In this document: positions 47,346 through 58,199 of the stretch, piece by piece
How the letters are laid out: each line of letters starts with the position of its first letter
How positions within the stretch are numbered: position 1 is the stretch's first letter
Source: Schistocerca nitens
Lineage: Eukaryota > Arthropoda > Insecta > Orthoptera > Acrididae
Direction of reading: 5' to 3'
DNA length: 64,000 nt
Assembly (NCBI RefSeq): GCF_023898315.1
Contig: NC_064622.1
Location: 79,237,387 to 79,301,386, forward strand
Translations under genes and position numbers: made by a program
The notes under the pieces: generated by a model
What the model was told of the DNA's origin: nothing
Database searches by the model: none
The model's input: the letters and a program-made list of their open reading frames with translations, nothing else

Positions 47346-48989
47346 CTTAATAGAAACAATATTTGTTTGTCCATTCACTTTGGTCACTATTAAAGAATTC
47401 ACCAATGGAGTACAATGGGCGTTCTTTCACGTCCTGTGTTACTCTCCTTCTGAATGTTCCTAGCAGCAGGGATTGCACTTCTTGAGGCAACGATTTGAAC
47501 ATCTTTAGGGCAACCACTGGAAAGCTGTCTTGCATTCCCGTCAGTCGACACCTGGGTATTTCGATGCTCCTCTTGTTACAGGTATTGTGATTGTGTTTAT
47601 CTTGCCTCATGCTGAAGACTCCATGGTTTTCTTTCACACTGATGAGACATAGCAACACATACTGGCTGAAGACTGTCATAATTCCTAACTGCTGGATATA
47701 GGCCTGCAGTGCTCCTGTCTTTTACTTGATGTGATTATTCTGAGAGCTTTTTTCTGTAGAATTAGCACATCCTTACAACCGCAGAATGACCCCATAACAG
47801 TAGGCCATAATTGATGTGGCTATGGAATAGGGCATAATATACTGTTATGAGATATTGGTCACTCAATACACTTTTTAACCTCCTCAGAAGGTATACTACA
47901 CAGGAGAGCTTGGAGCACACACACACACTTTGTGTTCGTTCATTGTTAGTTTCCTAATTGTGGATCTCACGATGGTTTTTAATGAATCAGGTACTTTCAT
48001 ATATAAATATAGACAGTAAGGTCATGATTTTTAATTCTTCAAAAATATCTCTACATGACACTCTGTAAACAACATCACTTATTAATCTCACAATTTTCTT
48101 CCAAAGCTTAAAAGACTGCTTTGCAAAACTGGTATTTACCATACTTCAGTAGACTATGCATGTAAGAGTAATAAGCACTTAACAATGTTTCAGTATTGCA
48201 GCAGTCTTTCAGCATTCTTAATGTGTGACAGCACTTGCTTAATTTTTTGTTAAGTATTTCTACATGTTTTTCCCATCTTGGATGCTCATCCACCCATAAT
48301 CCTAAAAACTTTATTTGATTCTTTTGCTGAATTTGGCTCTTTGATAGTGTGGATTTTACATTGGTCCTATTTTTGTTCCTTATATGCCTGAAGTTCATCC
48401 ATACAGTTTTCTTGTCATTGACAACTAGACAGTTATCTTTAAACCATTTATATGCCACTTCTGCTGTTTCTTCGATTTTTTGCTGCATCTCAGTCATTCT
48501 TCCCTTTTATAATGAAGCTGGTATCATCAGCAAATAGTATAGTATCAGCTGTTGAAAACTGTTGTTGTAGGTCATTAATAAAAATCAAGAATACCAATGT
48601 TCCCAATACCAAGCCCGGGGCACCCCATAATTAACTCTTATATTCAGAATGGTACACATTTCCATCCTGAGAAATTTGCATTGTTTGTTTCCTATCAGCT
48701 AAATATGACTTGAACTGCTCATAGGTAACACCAATGGACACCATAATTATATAGTTTTAATAGGAGTAGATTATGATTCATAAGATCAAACACTTTAGAA
48801 ATGTCCAAAAACAATCCACAGATCAGGTCCAGTAGCTTTGTAAACAAGTCTTAGGAAACTGAAGAGAGCCGTTTGTATAGATTGCCTTTTCTGAAACCAT
48901 TCTGTGCATTTACAAGAATTTTATTTTTGTTTAGGAAGTCTAGCAATCTGTCATACATTATTCTTTCAATTGTTTTCAAAAATACAGAC
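47346..48989 (-). pseudogene. LINE RT, 3' part, interrupted by PLE-3
   Basis: Minus-strand pieces from upstream to downstream: LLSVFLKTIERIMYDRLLDF near 48965, then a K.FD.MNH-like block near 48790, KWFKDNCLVVNDKKTVWM near 48430, IKFLGLWVDEHPRWEKHVE near 48290, and the C-terminal end 47679-47347 with SLPQEVQSLLLGTFRRRV. It is the continuation of the fragment at 51573-52009, from which PLE-3 separates it. Stops and shifts abound. Confidence 0.7.
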
Positions 48990-49001
48990 AATAATGATAG
49001 T

Positions 49002-49053
49002 CAAACTGCCTATTGGCTTCTGTTTCGGGTTCTTCGGCCGACGTTCATTTAAT
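49002..49053 (+). repeat. Left inverted end of PLE-3
   Basis: It matches the reverse complement of 51474-51525 with one mismatch (TTTAATGA versus TCTAATGA). Beyond it the two sides are unrelated. Confidence 0.9.
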
Positions 49054-49076
49054 GACGGAAGAAGAAAGCGCGACTG

Positions 49077-51425
49077 ATGTCCTCTCTCGCCTTTCTGTCA
49101 CGGTGTCGAGATGAATGTGCTACACCGAAGTTCTTGAGATGCAAGCGCCTATTCACCACCGCCCAAGCACATCGTATCTACGACAGAATGGAACGAGCTT
49201 TTCTTCGTGAGCGAATACATACAACACGGAGAGACTTGGCAAGAACGGATCAGGAACTTCTGGACATTTTCTATCAACTAAGTAGCAGAATGCATCGAGA
49301 CGACTGGGACAAGATCGACAGCATCACTCACAGGAGCATGCAGAACGAACTCGAGCGCTGCACCGAGCGACAGAAGAAAAAGTTTGAAAGATGCCGGAAG
49401 CAGACCGACAAGGCGACTCCCGACATGTCACACACAGTGGTCAACCTCACTGAACGACAATTGACCGAAGAGGAAGTGTCTGTTCTTCAAAAAGGAGGGA
49501 ATTTCGCTATCATCCCGAGAACCATACCTATGGAGGACATCATTGCCAACACCGAAGCAGCCATTCGTGCCCTTCCTTGTGAAAGGGCAGAGGAAATACG
49601 CACGGAAACAGCAAGGATACTGCGCCGAGCAAAACCGCCAGCTTGCAACCTGAAGAAAGAAGAGGTACAAGCCATTAAGAATCTCAACTCCGACAAGAGT
49701 ATATTGGTACTACCTGCCGATAAGGGGAATGCGACCGTCGTAATGAAGACCGAAGATTATGAGCAAAAGATCCGAGACCTATTAGATCCGACGACGTACC
49801 GAAAACTAAGCGCAGATCCGACGCAACGTATCACACGGAATACGAATCGATTGATCAAGGCGTCTTCTCTGCCGGCGGACATACAGAGAAACCTGCGCAA
49901 CACAGAAGCCCTACCACCTCGGCTGTATGGATTACCCAAGATCCATAAGAACAACGTTCCACTGAGACCGATAGTTAGCGCTCCTGGATCACCGACATAT
50001 AAACTGGCAAAACACTTGGCCTCTCTGCTCCAACCACACGTGGGGAAGACCGACACATACATTAAGGACTCAGGACATTTCATTGAGAAGCTGAAGAAAC
50101 TGAAACTTGCACCAAACGACATCCTGGTCAGCTTTGATGTTGTTTCGTTATTTACGAAAGTGCCACTCAGTGACGCTCTGGAGCACATCGGTTCCATTTT
50201 CCCGCTAGACATCAGAAAGCTCTTCCATGCATGTCTCACCACGAGCTATTTCACGTGGAATGGCGACTTCTACGAACAGCTGGAAGGCGTCGCCATGGGT
50301 AGTCCTCTCAGTCCAGTGGTGGCCAACTTCTTCATGGAACAATTCGAAGCACAGGCACTGGACTCGGCGACTTGCAAACCTAAGGTGTGGTACAGGTACG
50401 TCGATGATACTTTCGTGGTGTGGAGCCATGGTGAAGAACAGCTCGGTGACTTCCTAAGACACTTGAACAGCCTCCATGCCAACATAACATTTACCATGGA
50501 AGTAGAAAAGGACAAGAAACTGCCATTTCTAGATGTGCTGGTCACAAGGGACGGCGAAAACCTGGGACACAGCGTGTATCGAAAACCGACTCACACGGAC
50601 CGATACCTGCACAAACTGTCAAACCACCACCCGAGCCAGAAAAGGGGCATGATTAGTACGCTCGTAACGAGAGCAGGACGAATATGTGAGCCGCAACACC
50701 TCAAACGAGAAATGCAACACCTGGAAACAGTCCTGAGGAGCAATGGGTACTCCACAAATTATATTAGAAGTGTAACTGAGCCAAACACTCGGCGAAGTAA
50801 GGAACCAGAAAAAGAAATGTCGGGTACGGCCTTTCTGCCATACATTCCCAGAGTGACGGACAGAATCGGCCGTATATTGCGCAAACATGGCGTAAAGACG
50901 ATCTTCAAACCGACAAGGAAGATCAAAGAGTGTCTTAGATCGGCGAAGGAGAAAAGAGACCCACTTGCAATGTCGGGAATATACCGCATACCATGCACAT
51001 GCGGAAAAGTTTATGTCGGGATGACTGGACGATCCATTAACACCAGGATCAAGGAGCATAAGCGACATTGCAGGTTGGGGCAGGTGGAGAAATCGGCCGT
51101 GGCAGAACACGCACTGAATGAGACCGACCACGTAATAAAATTCGCCGACACGGAAGTTCTGGCTGTAGAGAACCACTATCACACGCGCTTGTTCAGAGAA
51201 GCTGTAGAAATACAAAAACACGCGAACAGTTTGAACAAGAAAGAGGAAAGCCTTAAGGTAAACGGATCCTGGCTTCCCGTACTGCAGCGAACGACCGTCG
51301 CAGGTAGCAAGAGGAGAACCGCACCGGAAATGACCGCGGAGAAGCCCTCGGACGTTGGCGCGCCAGGTACATATAGTCTGCGCCCGCGAGCTCGGCTCCA
51401 GTTCACCACCGGCAATGGAGGGTGA
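49077..51425 (+). CDS. Penelope-like protein: reverse transcriptase + GIY-YIG endonuclease
   Basis: A 782-codon open frame of the same organisation as the protein at 32406 but clearly diverged. It has PADKGNATVVM near residue 219, RLYGLPKIHKNNVPLRPIV near 280, SFDVVSLFTKVPL near 350, GVAMGSPLSPVVANFFM near 404, active site RYVDDTFVVW at 440, PFLDVLVTR near 481, YRKPTHTD, and GIY-YIG from about 640 (CTCGKVYVGMTGRS, EHKRHCR, AEHALNETDH). The first ATG at 49077 lies 24 nt after the left inverted end and gives a family-length protein. Catalytic residues look intact. A basic C-terminal tail follows. It is likely expressed from the element itself; no promoter could be identified. It may be active or very recently inserted. 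Confidence 0.93.
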   Translation: MSSLAFLSRCRDECATPKFLRCKRLFTTAQAHRIYDRMERAFLRERIHTTRRDLARTDQELLDIFYQLSSRMHRDDWDKIDSITHRSMQNELERCTERQKKKFERCRKQTDKATPDMSHTVVNLTERQLTEEEVSVLQKGGNFAIIPRTIPMEDIIANTEAAIRALPCERAEEIRTETARILRRAKPPACNLKKEEVQAIKNLNSDKSILVLPADKGNATVVMKTEDYEQKIRDLLDPTTYRKLSADPTQRITRNTNRLIKASSLPADIQRNLRNTEALPPRLYGLPKIHKNNVPLRPIVSAPGSPTYKLAKHLASLLQPHVGKTDTYIKDSGHFIEKLKKLKLAPNDILVSFDVVSLFTKVPLSDALEHIGSIFPLDIRKLFHACLTTSYFTWNGDFYEQLEGVAMGSPLSPVVANFFMEQFEAQALDSATCKPKVWYRYVDDTFVVWSHGEEQLGDFLRHLNSLHANITFTMEVEKDKKLPFLDVLVTRDGENLGHSVYRKPTHTDRYLHKLSNHHPSQKRGMISTLVTRAGRICEPQHLKREMQHLETVLRSNGYSTNYIRSVTEPNTRRSKEPEKEMSGTAFLPYIPRVTDRIGRILRKHGVKTIFKPTRKIKECLRSAKEKRDPLAMSGIYRIPCTCGKVYVGMTGRSINTRIKEHKRHCRLGQVEKSAVAEHALNETDHVIKFADTEVLAVENHYHTRLFREAVEIQKHANSLNKKEESLKVNGSWLPVLQRTTVAGSKRRTAPEMTAEKPSDVGAPGTYSLRPRARLQFTTGNGG

Positions 51426-51429
51426 AGCT

Positions 51430-51460
51430 TTGACAATGCCAGCCACTCGTGCTGGCGAAA
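51430..51460 (+). other. Hammerhead-like hairpin at the PLE-3 3' end
   Basis: TTGACAA, T, GCCAGC, loop CACTCGT, GCTGGC, GAAA, starting a few bases after the stop codon. The stem is perfect and GAAA is kept, but the first core strand is altered from CTGANGA. TGAC (51431) and GTCA (51462) could also pair, which would give a plain hairpin with an internal loop instead. Confidence 0.35.
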
Positions 51461-51572
51461 CGTCAGAAAAATCATTAGATGAACGTCGGCCGAAGAACCC
51501 GAAACAGAAGCCAATAGGCAGTTTGTCAACAAGTGGCCACGAAAAGCCTCAACAATTTTGTAATAATGATAG

Positions 51573-52009
51573 TGGTATGAAATTTTTAATGTCAAGCTTG
51601 TCACCATTTTTATAAACTGGTATTACTGTTGACTGATTAAGTTTACCTGAAAACACACCAGTTTCAAAGCAGTCATTGATTATGTCCACAAGTTGAGAGA
51701 CAACGTTATCAGTACTCTACTTAATAATTTTGTCAGGGATACCATCAAATCTGCAGGTCATTTTACTCTTTAGTTTGCCGATAGCCGTTTATACTTCTTT
51801 GGGTGTTATGGGGTAGAGGTATATTGTCCTTTCATTTATTGGTGAATCCAATGAATCTGAATGGCAAATAAAGGTTGCGATAAGAGACTGACCTGTAATG
51901 TAGGCTAATGCATATGTTCCCACCATATTTAAAAGTGCTTCACCACACATAACACATTTTTCATCTAAAAAACTAAACAGGCAAGATAAATTCAGAAAAC
52001 ATACATTAA
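51573..52009 (-). pseudogene. LINE RT, 5' part, before PLE-3
   Basis: Minus frame near 51640-51575 reads STVIPVYKNGDKLDIKNF, the RT block before NYRPIS. It continues across PLE-3 at 48989. The upstream end near 52000 is undefined because it meets the Penelope-like pair. Confidence 0.6.
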
Positions 52010-52237
52010 ACAATGGAAAATCCCTGCTGTAATAATGACAATATTATGAAAAGGAGATAGAGGAAATGTTGAGTTGCAGACAGGCACAACAAAATGACTG
52101 TTACACATCTGAGCTTTCTTTTAAAGTAGGAGACAAAAACCCACCTTCACGCAGGTACAACTAACACTCACATGAGCACTATCTTTGGCCAATGAGGACA
52201 TACTGCAAGCAACTGTGCCTGACAGGAGAAGCAATTT

Positions 52238-52239
52238 GT

Positions 52240-52270
<31 letters not shown>

Positions 52271-52276
52271 TTTGGA
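52238..52276 (+). repeat. (TG)n and G-run
   Basis: TG repeats pass into an uninterrupted run of about 18 G, followed by further G-rich DNA to about 52320. This is a possible quadruplex-forming tract and a source of artefactual frames. Confidence 0.9.
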
Positions 52277-52409
52277 GGAGGCTATGGTGGGGGGGGGAGG
52301 GGAGGGGGAGCTATAGCAGAGTAGGGGTAGGGGCAATGTGTAATGCTTTTTGTGGGAGCAGGCAGGGGTGTGGTAGGGTCCGGGTAGGACTGTTAGGTGC
52401 AGTCATTGG

Positions 52410-52410
52410 G

Positions 52411-52461
<51 letters not shown>
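52410..52461 (+). repeat. (GA)n microsatellite
   Basis: About 25 GA units with single interruptions, inside the left half of the Penelope-like pair. Confidence 0.9.
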
Positions 52462-52464
<3 letters not shown>

Positions 52465-53759
52465 AGAGGAAGGGGAAAAAAAAGACTAGTGGGTGTGATG
52501 ATATATAGAAGGTTGTGAAATGGGGAATGGGCACAGTGAATGGGATAGGTGGGCAAAGGACAAGGACATGCGGAGATTGAGGCCAGGGGGTTACAGAAAT
52601 GTAGGATATATTTGCAGAAAAGAATTCAGAAAAGCTACTGTTGGGTGAAAGGATCCAGATGGCGTAGGCTCTCTTGATCACAGTTTGGCGGTGGCCATTC
52701 ATGTGGGCAGACAGCTTGTTGGTTGTCATGCCTATGTAGAATGCAGCACAGTGGTTCCGGCTTGGCTTGTTGATCATATAACTACTATCACAAGTAGCCC
52801 TGGCTATGATGGGGTAAGAGACGCCTGTGAATGGACTGGAGTAGGGGATGATGAGCGGATGCATAGAACAAGTCTTGCATCTAGATCTATTGTAGAATAT
52901 GAGCCACGAGGCAAGGGGTTGGGAGCAAGGGTTGCGTACGGATGAATGAGGATATCGCGTACGTTTGGTGGGTGGTGGAATACTTCTGTGGGAGGGATGG
53001 GAAGGACAGTGGGTAGGATATTTCTCATTTCAGGGCACAGAACAAGGTAGTCAAAATGCTGGCAGAGAATGTGGTTCAGTTGCTCCAGTCCTAGGTGGTA
53101 CTGAGTTATGATTTCTCTACAAGATTGTAAGGGTAATTTTGGTCTATGATGGCCTCAGTGAGACCATTGGTGTATCTAGAGGGACTACTCATCACAACAG
53201 ATGTGGTGGCCACCGGTAGCTACACAGTACAATAGGGAATTTTTGGTACGGAATGTATGGCAGTTGCCAAAGTGGAGGTATTGCTGTTGGTTGGTAGGTT
53301 TGATATGGATGGAGTTACTGACATAGCCATCTTTGAGGTGGAGGTCAACATCAAAGAAGGTGGCTTGTTGGGCTGTGGAGGAGGATCAGGTGAGACAAAT
53401 GAGGGGAGGTTTTGAGGTTCTGTAGGAATGTGGACAGAGTGTCATGACCCTCAGTTCAGATCACAAATATGTCATCAATGAATCCGAATCAGTTGTGGGC
53501 TTTGGGATTCTGAGTGATTAGGAAGGCTTTATCTTGATGGCCCATGAATAAGTTGGTATAGGACGATGCCTTGTGGGTGCCCATTGTTGTACCATGGATT
53601 TGTTTTAGGTGATGCTTGGAAAGGTGAAGTAATTGTGGGTCAGGATATAGTTGGCCATAGTACCAGGAAGGAGGTTTTAGGTTTGAAGTCAGTCAAGCAC
53701 AGAGGAATGCAGTGTTCAGCACTGGCAATGCATGCAGAGATTCTCTGGACCAACACTTT

Positions 53760-55495
53760 CAGCCTACCCACAACCTACCCTCATATATAAAAGATACCAA
53801 TCATTTCCTCCACTGACTCCCCACAGTTTCTTTCCTGTACCACAAGGTGCCCTGCCCTGTTCATCACTATTGATGCCACCTCCCTAATATGCCTAACTCC
53901 AAGGCCTTGCCACTTTTGAACATCACCTTATCCAATGCTCAACTGACTCCAGGCCTACAACCTTGTTCATGGTCACCATGAGCAACTATATCCTCACCCA
54001 CAATTACTTCACATTTGAAAGCATCACTGACAAACAAATCCATGGTTCAGCAAGTGGCGCAAACATGGCATCATCTGATGCCAAGTAATTCATGGGCCAT
54101 CGAGAGGAATTCTTTCTAACACACAAAATCCCAAACAACTCACTGGTTCAAATTCAGCGATGACGTCTTCATGATCTGGACTGAGAGTGTGAACACTCTA
54201 TCCACATTCCTCCAGAACCTCAGCAGCTTCTCCCCCACTCGTTTCACCTGGTCCTCCTCAGCCCAACAAGCCACCTTCCTTGATGTTGACCTCCACCTCA
54301 AAGATGACTACATCAGTACCTCCATTCATATCAAACTTTGACATCTGGCGCCCATTCCACACCAAAAAGTCTCCTATGCCTTGTCTCTCCTGTCACCTAT
54401 CAGCTACCATATTCCCACCATCTGGCCTTAAAGGAGCACAATCCTCATCACAGTAACAATCAGGAATGGAGCTACCAAATCACATTCTCCAGCAGGGTTT
54501 CAAGTACTTCTTGTTGTGCCCTAAAATGAGGAATACCCTACCCACTATCCTTCCCACTCCTCCTGCAGTGGTAGTCCATCACTCACCAAACCTATGCAAT
54601 ATCCTCGTCCATCCCTACTCTACCCCTGCTCCAAACCAATTGCCTCATAGCTCATATTACAAAGATAGACGTAGAGGCAAGACCTGTTCCTTATATCCTC
54701 CCACCACTCCAGTCTGGTCGCAGGCATCACTTATCCCATCATAGACAGGACTACCTGTGAAAGCAGTCATTTGGTATGTAAAATAAGCTGTAACCACTGT
54801 GTTACATTCTGTATGGGTATGACGACCAACAAGCTGTCTATCCACAGAATGGCTGCCGACAACTGGAGCACAAAGTTGCTGAAAATGCTGCGCAGCCCAA
54901 CATGTTGCACTTCAATGACTGCCTCACACCCTGTGTCATCTACAGCCAACCTACCAACACCAGCTTTTCTGAATTGCACAGGTGGGAACTCTCCCTGCAA
55001 CATATCCTGCATTCCAGTAAAACCCCCTGGCCTCAACCTTCATGAGCCCCTGTCCTTCACCTTTCAATGCTCCCACACCAGCACTACATAGCCTTCTATC
55101 CCATCAACAAACCCTCATTTTCTGCTCTTTCTCACTCCCCTCCCCTACAAACCTCCTACTGAATCTAGCAGTCCCACCCTGTCACCACCACGTCACTGAA
55201 TGCTTCCACAAGCAGCACTGAACCCTCACCCTCCCCACCTCAGCCTCCTCCTTACCCCCACCAATTAGGTGCTGCTTCTCCCATCAGCTGCAGTTGCTTG
55301 CAGTCCAGCCTTAGTGGCCAGGGACAGTGGTCACATGTGTGTCAGTTGTGCTTGAGTGAAAGAGTGTGTTTTCTATTGTAGAAGAAGGCCTTTTGGCCAA
55401 AAGCTTAAATATATAGCAGTCTTTTTGTTGTGCCTGTCTACAACACATCTCCTCTATATGGTGAGTAGCAATCTATCCATTTCACATTATTGTTG
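53760..55495 (+). pseudogene. Penelope-like remnant, right half
   Basis: Plus-strand frames include ALFITIDATSL near 53855, TMSNYILTHNYFTFES near 53975, SDDVFMIWTES near 54160 (a decayed active site, the mirror of FIDDIFVI), ATFLDVDLHLKDDYISTS near 54270, and the 54466-54744 frame that mirrors left-half codons. The 3' end has GGCCTTTTGGCC, AAAAGCTT near 55387 and GGTGAGTAGC near 55460. Decayed beyond function. Confidence 0.7.
55381..55402 (+). other. Decayed hammerhead-like hairpin, PLE-C right end
   Basis: GAAGAA, GGCC, TTTT, GGCC, AAAA: the same layout as the other hairpins, with both core strands mutated (expected CTGANGA and GAAA). Confidence 0.3.
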
Positions 55496-56650
55496 AAAGT
55501 CTGTATTAGACACTAGAAAAGTCTTTGTTGAGTATTTTGATAAATATTATACACATATATTGTACATCAACTATGAAAAGTGCAATACTATTTAACTTTT
55601 ACTAAAACCATGACCATAACATGTAGTGTAAAATAATATGGCTCTATAATTGGTCTACTTTTGTTTAACCTCACAAATATTGGTTTCATTGATATGGAAT
55701 AAAAAGTATGGCATGCTCATGACGTGACATTAACAAATGTAGAAAAGGAAATCTGGAAAAAATTGGAAAGAAGTGCATTTATTTCAATAAATAACATGGT
55801 ACAATAGCTCTATAGAATGGCTTAACTGTAGGTCAAAGACAACATATAGAGTCTGCTGTAAATTATGCACTGTGAAATATTTCAGAAGTAGCTTGCACAT
55901 TATGCAAAAAACAATTTCTATGCATTGTATGTATGCTACAATAGTGTACCATGTTGTTTTTGAACCATACTTACAGCACTGAACTACTGTTTGGGGAATC
56001 TCCTGCAGCAATAACATATAAAGAATTTTTCTGTCACAAAAAATAGCTGTTATGACCAACCTGAATACTAAACAAAATGAATCATGCAGACCTACCTTCC
56101 ATAATCTAAAGGAATTGACATAATGTTCCATCCATGCACATTTACAGAACAATAATTACATTCATCATTAGTAACACATTACTACAAAAAAACTGCATAT
56201 GTCCATTCACATGACAAGAAATCAAGGGACACTAAGAGGTACATCTCACATAATAAGAGCTGGTGAAAAAGTTTCACAGTACTCAGGAGTGTAACAGGTA
56301 AAAATCTCTTGCTACAAGTCTCCAGGACACTATGAGTGAAAAAACATTCTAGAAAATTCTAAAGAATTATTGAATGGAAAAAGAATTTTTTTAGGTACAT
56401 GATTTGGCATGTAAATAGTAAGGGATGTTTTTTTATTAGATGTATCTATGTATAGTAATCACCTGAACATATTGTATGCATCACATGCTCTTGTATGTAT
56501 GTTGTACTCACTTGAGTTAAAAGAGTATGTAGACCAACGTACAAATTGAGAGAAAAAGTAACTAACATTACTATCATTGGTATAAAGTTGTTATTTTATA
56601 CTGTAATATGTAGGCTAAATATTTTAAGAAACTGGATTAACTTGAATTGG
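55496..56650 (+). pseudogene. Decayed LINE RT fragment
   Basis: Near 55640-55780, GLLLFNLTNIGFID and DVTLTNVEKEIWKKL recall the RT block before and after the YADD box. Near 55985-56110, frame-shifting pieces match LNYG.FGESPAAITY, then a CRPTFHNLKEL-type block. The remainder to 56650 is AT-rich with no signal. Confidence 0.5.
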
Positions 56651-56739
56651 CTTTTAATAAAAGCACAAACTCAGTATACAGTGTAATGCACTGGGACCAA
56701 ATAAATATCAGTCAGCCATCACATTCCACCGTACCCAAA

Positions 56740-57530
56740 ACATTTGTATTTGTATTTCGTTATTGGTCCTGTAAATCGTGTTTAGGTACATATTTTGCAC
56801 AAATGATGTAGGACAAGTATATACATCATCATACACATTGTTATTTTGAAAGGATAAATAATTAAAAATTATTCAATACATGTTGAATATTGATGACAAA
56901 TTTAATATAATAAAATAAAACGATAGACTTATTAAGAATATTTGAGCAATTACACTACACTTTTCTGGTACTCTAAAAACTCTGAAACAGAATAGAAGCA
57001 GAGGTCAAGCAAGTACTCTTCCAGTTTCACTTTAAACTTTTGTAAATTTTGCATCTGTTTCAAATAGGATGGCATGTGATTGTACAGCATTATGCCAGTA
57101 TGATACTCTCCACTCTTACAAATGTTTGTACTTACTGTATTGACATGTAAGTAATGCTTCTGCCTAGTATCATGAGGGTGGTAATCACAAGTATATTTGA
57201 AGATATTTCCATCTTTTAAAATACTTCCTTTTGTGAAATTTAATATTTCATACATATATAACCTAGGAAGAGGCAGTATACTGAGATTTTTAAATATTGG
57301 TCTACAGGAGTATCTGTACTTAGCATGGTTTATTATTCTAACAATCTTTTTCTGTAGCATAAATGTTTTGTTTGTACCTACGGAGTTCCCCCAAAAGATA
57401 ATGCCGTACATCAGCAGTGACTGAATACTGCCATGGTACATTGTAATCACAGATGCACAGCTTGTATTTTGTGCGAAGATTCTTACTGCGTATGTAAGTG
57501 TGTTTAGCTTTTTATTTACATTCACCACAC
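56740..57530 (-). pseudogene. LINE C-terminal fragment with TACAAA end
   Basis: The minus frame 57528-56950 (192 codons) covers the RT thumb and C-terminus: MYGIIFWGNSVG near 57410, LQKKIVRIINHAKYRYSC near 57350, FKNLSILPLPRLYMYEIL near 57290, HDTRQKHYLHV near 57170, SVSEFLEYQ at the end. On its own strand the 3' UTR ends in TACAAA units (CATTTGTATTTGTATTTCG on plus, 56741-56759). It is 5'-truncated but still open. Confidence 0.8.
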
Positions 57531-57896
57531 GCTATCCGCAGTTCACATATTTTCCACAAATTTCACTTAAAGCATATAGTACGCAACTAGTACATAAAGA
57601 TTTTGTGTAATTTTAGTGCTTATAGTAATATTAGGTTATGTTGTAACAATTTGCTTGTATTCTTTCTATCTGACCTATGGTATTTATACAGAAAATGCTC
57701 CCAAAATACTCTTGGAAATTTCCCAGTTATGAAATGCAGCATTTCTGATTACACTTTTAACAATAAATGAAAGTGTACTAAATATACATGTGATGTTCAT
57801 AACAACGAATTCTCTTTGATATTTGAAAAGGAAAATAAACAACGAAGTAGAAGTTAGAGCTCGTACTGACTGCATTTACATTTATTTAGCCTCTAA
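57531..57896. other. No gene recognised
   Basis: AT-rich sequence with no motifs between a LINE fragment and a possible Harbinger-like remnant. Confidence 0.5.
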
Positions 57897-58145
57897 CACC
57901 AAGGGCCAGTTGTACAATCTTCGCTTAGCAGCGAGTTAAGCACTAGTCTTGCAAGATGGCAGAAATAGTGACAGACAGTGATGATATTGCGGCTGAAGTG
58001 TTCATGAGAACGAGGAAGGAGAAGAAAATGAGATGATGCCGATTCCGAATTTATATCCAGTGTCTCCTTTATCAAATGAAGCCATGTTTCGTCTTTTCAG
58101 TGTAGTACTTGAGAAAGTGGAGCTAGTAACAGACAGGTGAGGCTA
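57897..58145 (+). pseudogene. Possible Harbinger/PIF-like N-terminal remnant
   Basis: GGGCCAGTTGTACAATC at 57903 resembles a PIF/Harbinger terminal repeat. It is followed by a short frame MAEIVTDSDDIAAEVFM (57957) and, after a frame change, LYPVSPLSNEAMFRLFSVV near 58055, which recalls the N-terminal region of the Harbinger nuclease. A GTGAGG splice-donor-like site follows at 58137. No second TIR or catalytic motif was seen. Low confidence. Confidence 0.25.
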
Positions 58146-58199
58146 TTTCTCTTTTTTATTAAATAATACAGTTTATTTGTACTAATATGCATTTGACTT

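Larger units (their letters stand above)
49001..51561 (+). mobile_element. Penelope-like element PLE-3 with short inverted ends
   Basis: A complete-looking Penelope-like element inserted in a minus-strand LINE. Target duplication: AATAATGATAG, 11 bp (48990-49000 and 51562-51572). The ends are inverted repeats of about 52 bp (49002-49053 and 51474-51525, containing TTCGGCCGACGTTCAT). As in PLE-2, the left arm starts at the target duplication (one base inside it), while the right side continues for 36 nt (51526-51561, with GGCCACGAAAAGCCTCAACA). The arm is far shorter than in PLE-2. The single ORF fills most of the element. GC content is higher than in the surrounding DNA. Confidence 0.93.
52010..53700 (-). 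pseudogene. Penelope-like remnant, left half
   Basis: On the minus strand: FIDDIFVI near 53485 (the RT active site, with upstream FGF for the usual RF), FLQNLKTSPHLSH near 53430, VDLHLKDGYVSNSIHIKP near 53340, QQQYLHFGNCH near 53285, and finally CAAFYIGMTTNKLSAHMNGH near 52745, a GIY-YIG-like segment. The 3' region carries microsatellites. Many stops are present. Confidence 0.7.
52010..55495. mobile_element. Head-to-head pair of decayed Penelope-like copies (PLE-C)
   Basis: The left half (52010-53700) is in minus and the right half (53760-55495) in plus orientation. They are imperfect mirror images, both ending outward in the family 3' end (TGTGCCTGTCT..., GGTGAGTAGC on the right). Both carry Penelope-like RT and GIY-YIG traces with many stops. 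The left outer end has extra sequence (AATGGAAAATCCCTGCTGTAA near 52012) not present at the right end. This suggests one element with a long inverted arm, older than PLE-2. No clear target duplication was found. Confidence 0.75.

Noticed and set aside
50619..51446. 275-codon minus-strand frame
   Set aside because: It lies antisense to the intact PLE-3 protein and shows no motif; it is a shadow of the GC-rich coding sequence.
52192..52428. 78-codon Gly-rich frame
   Set aside because: It is produced by the TG and G runs within a decayed Penelope-like copy.
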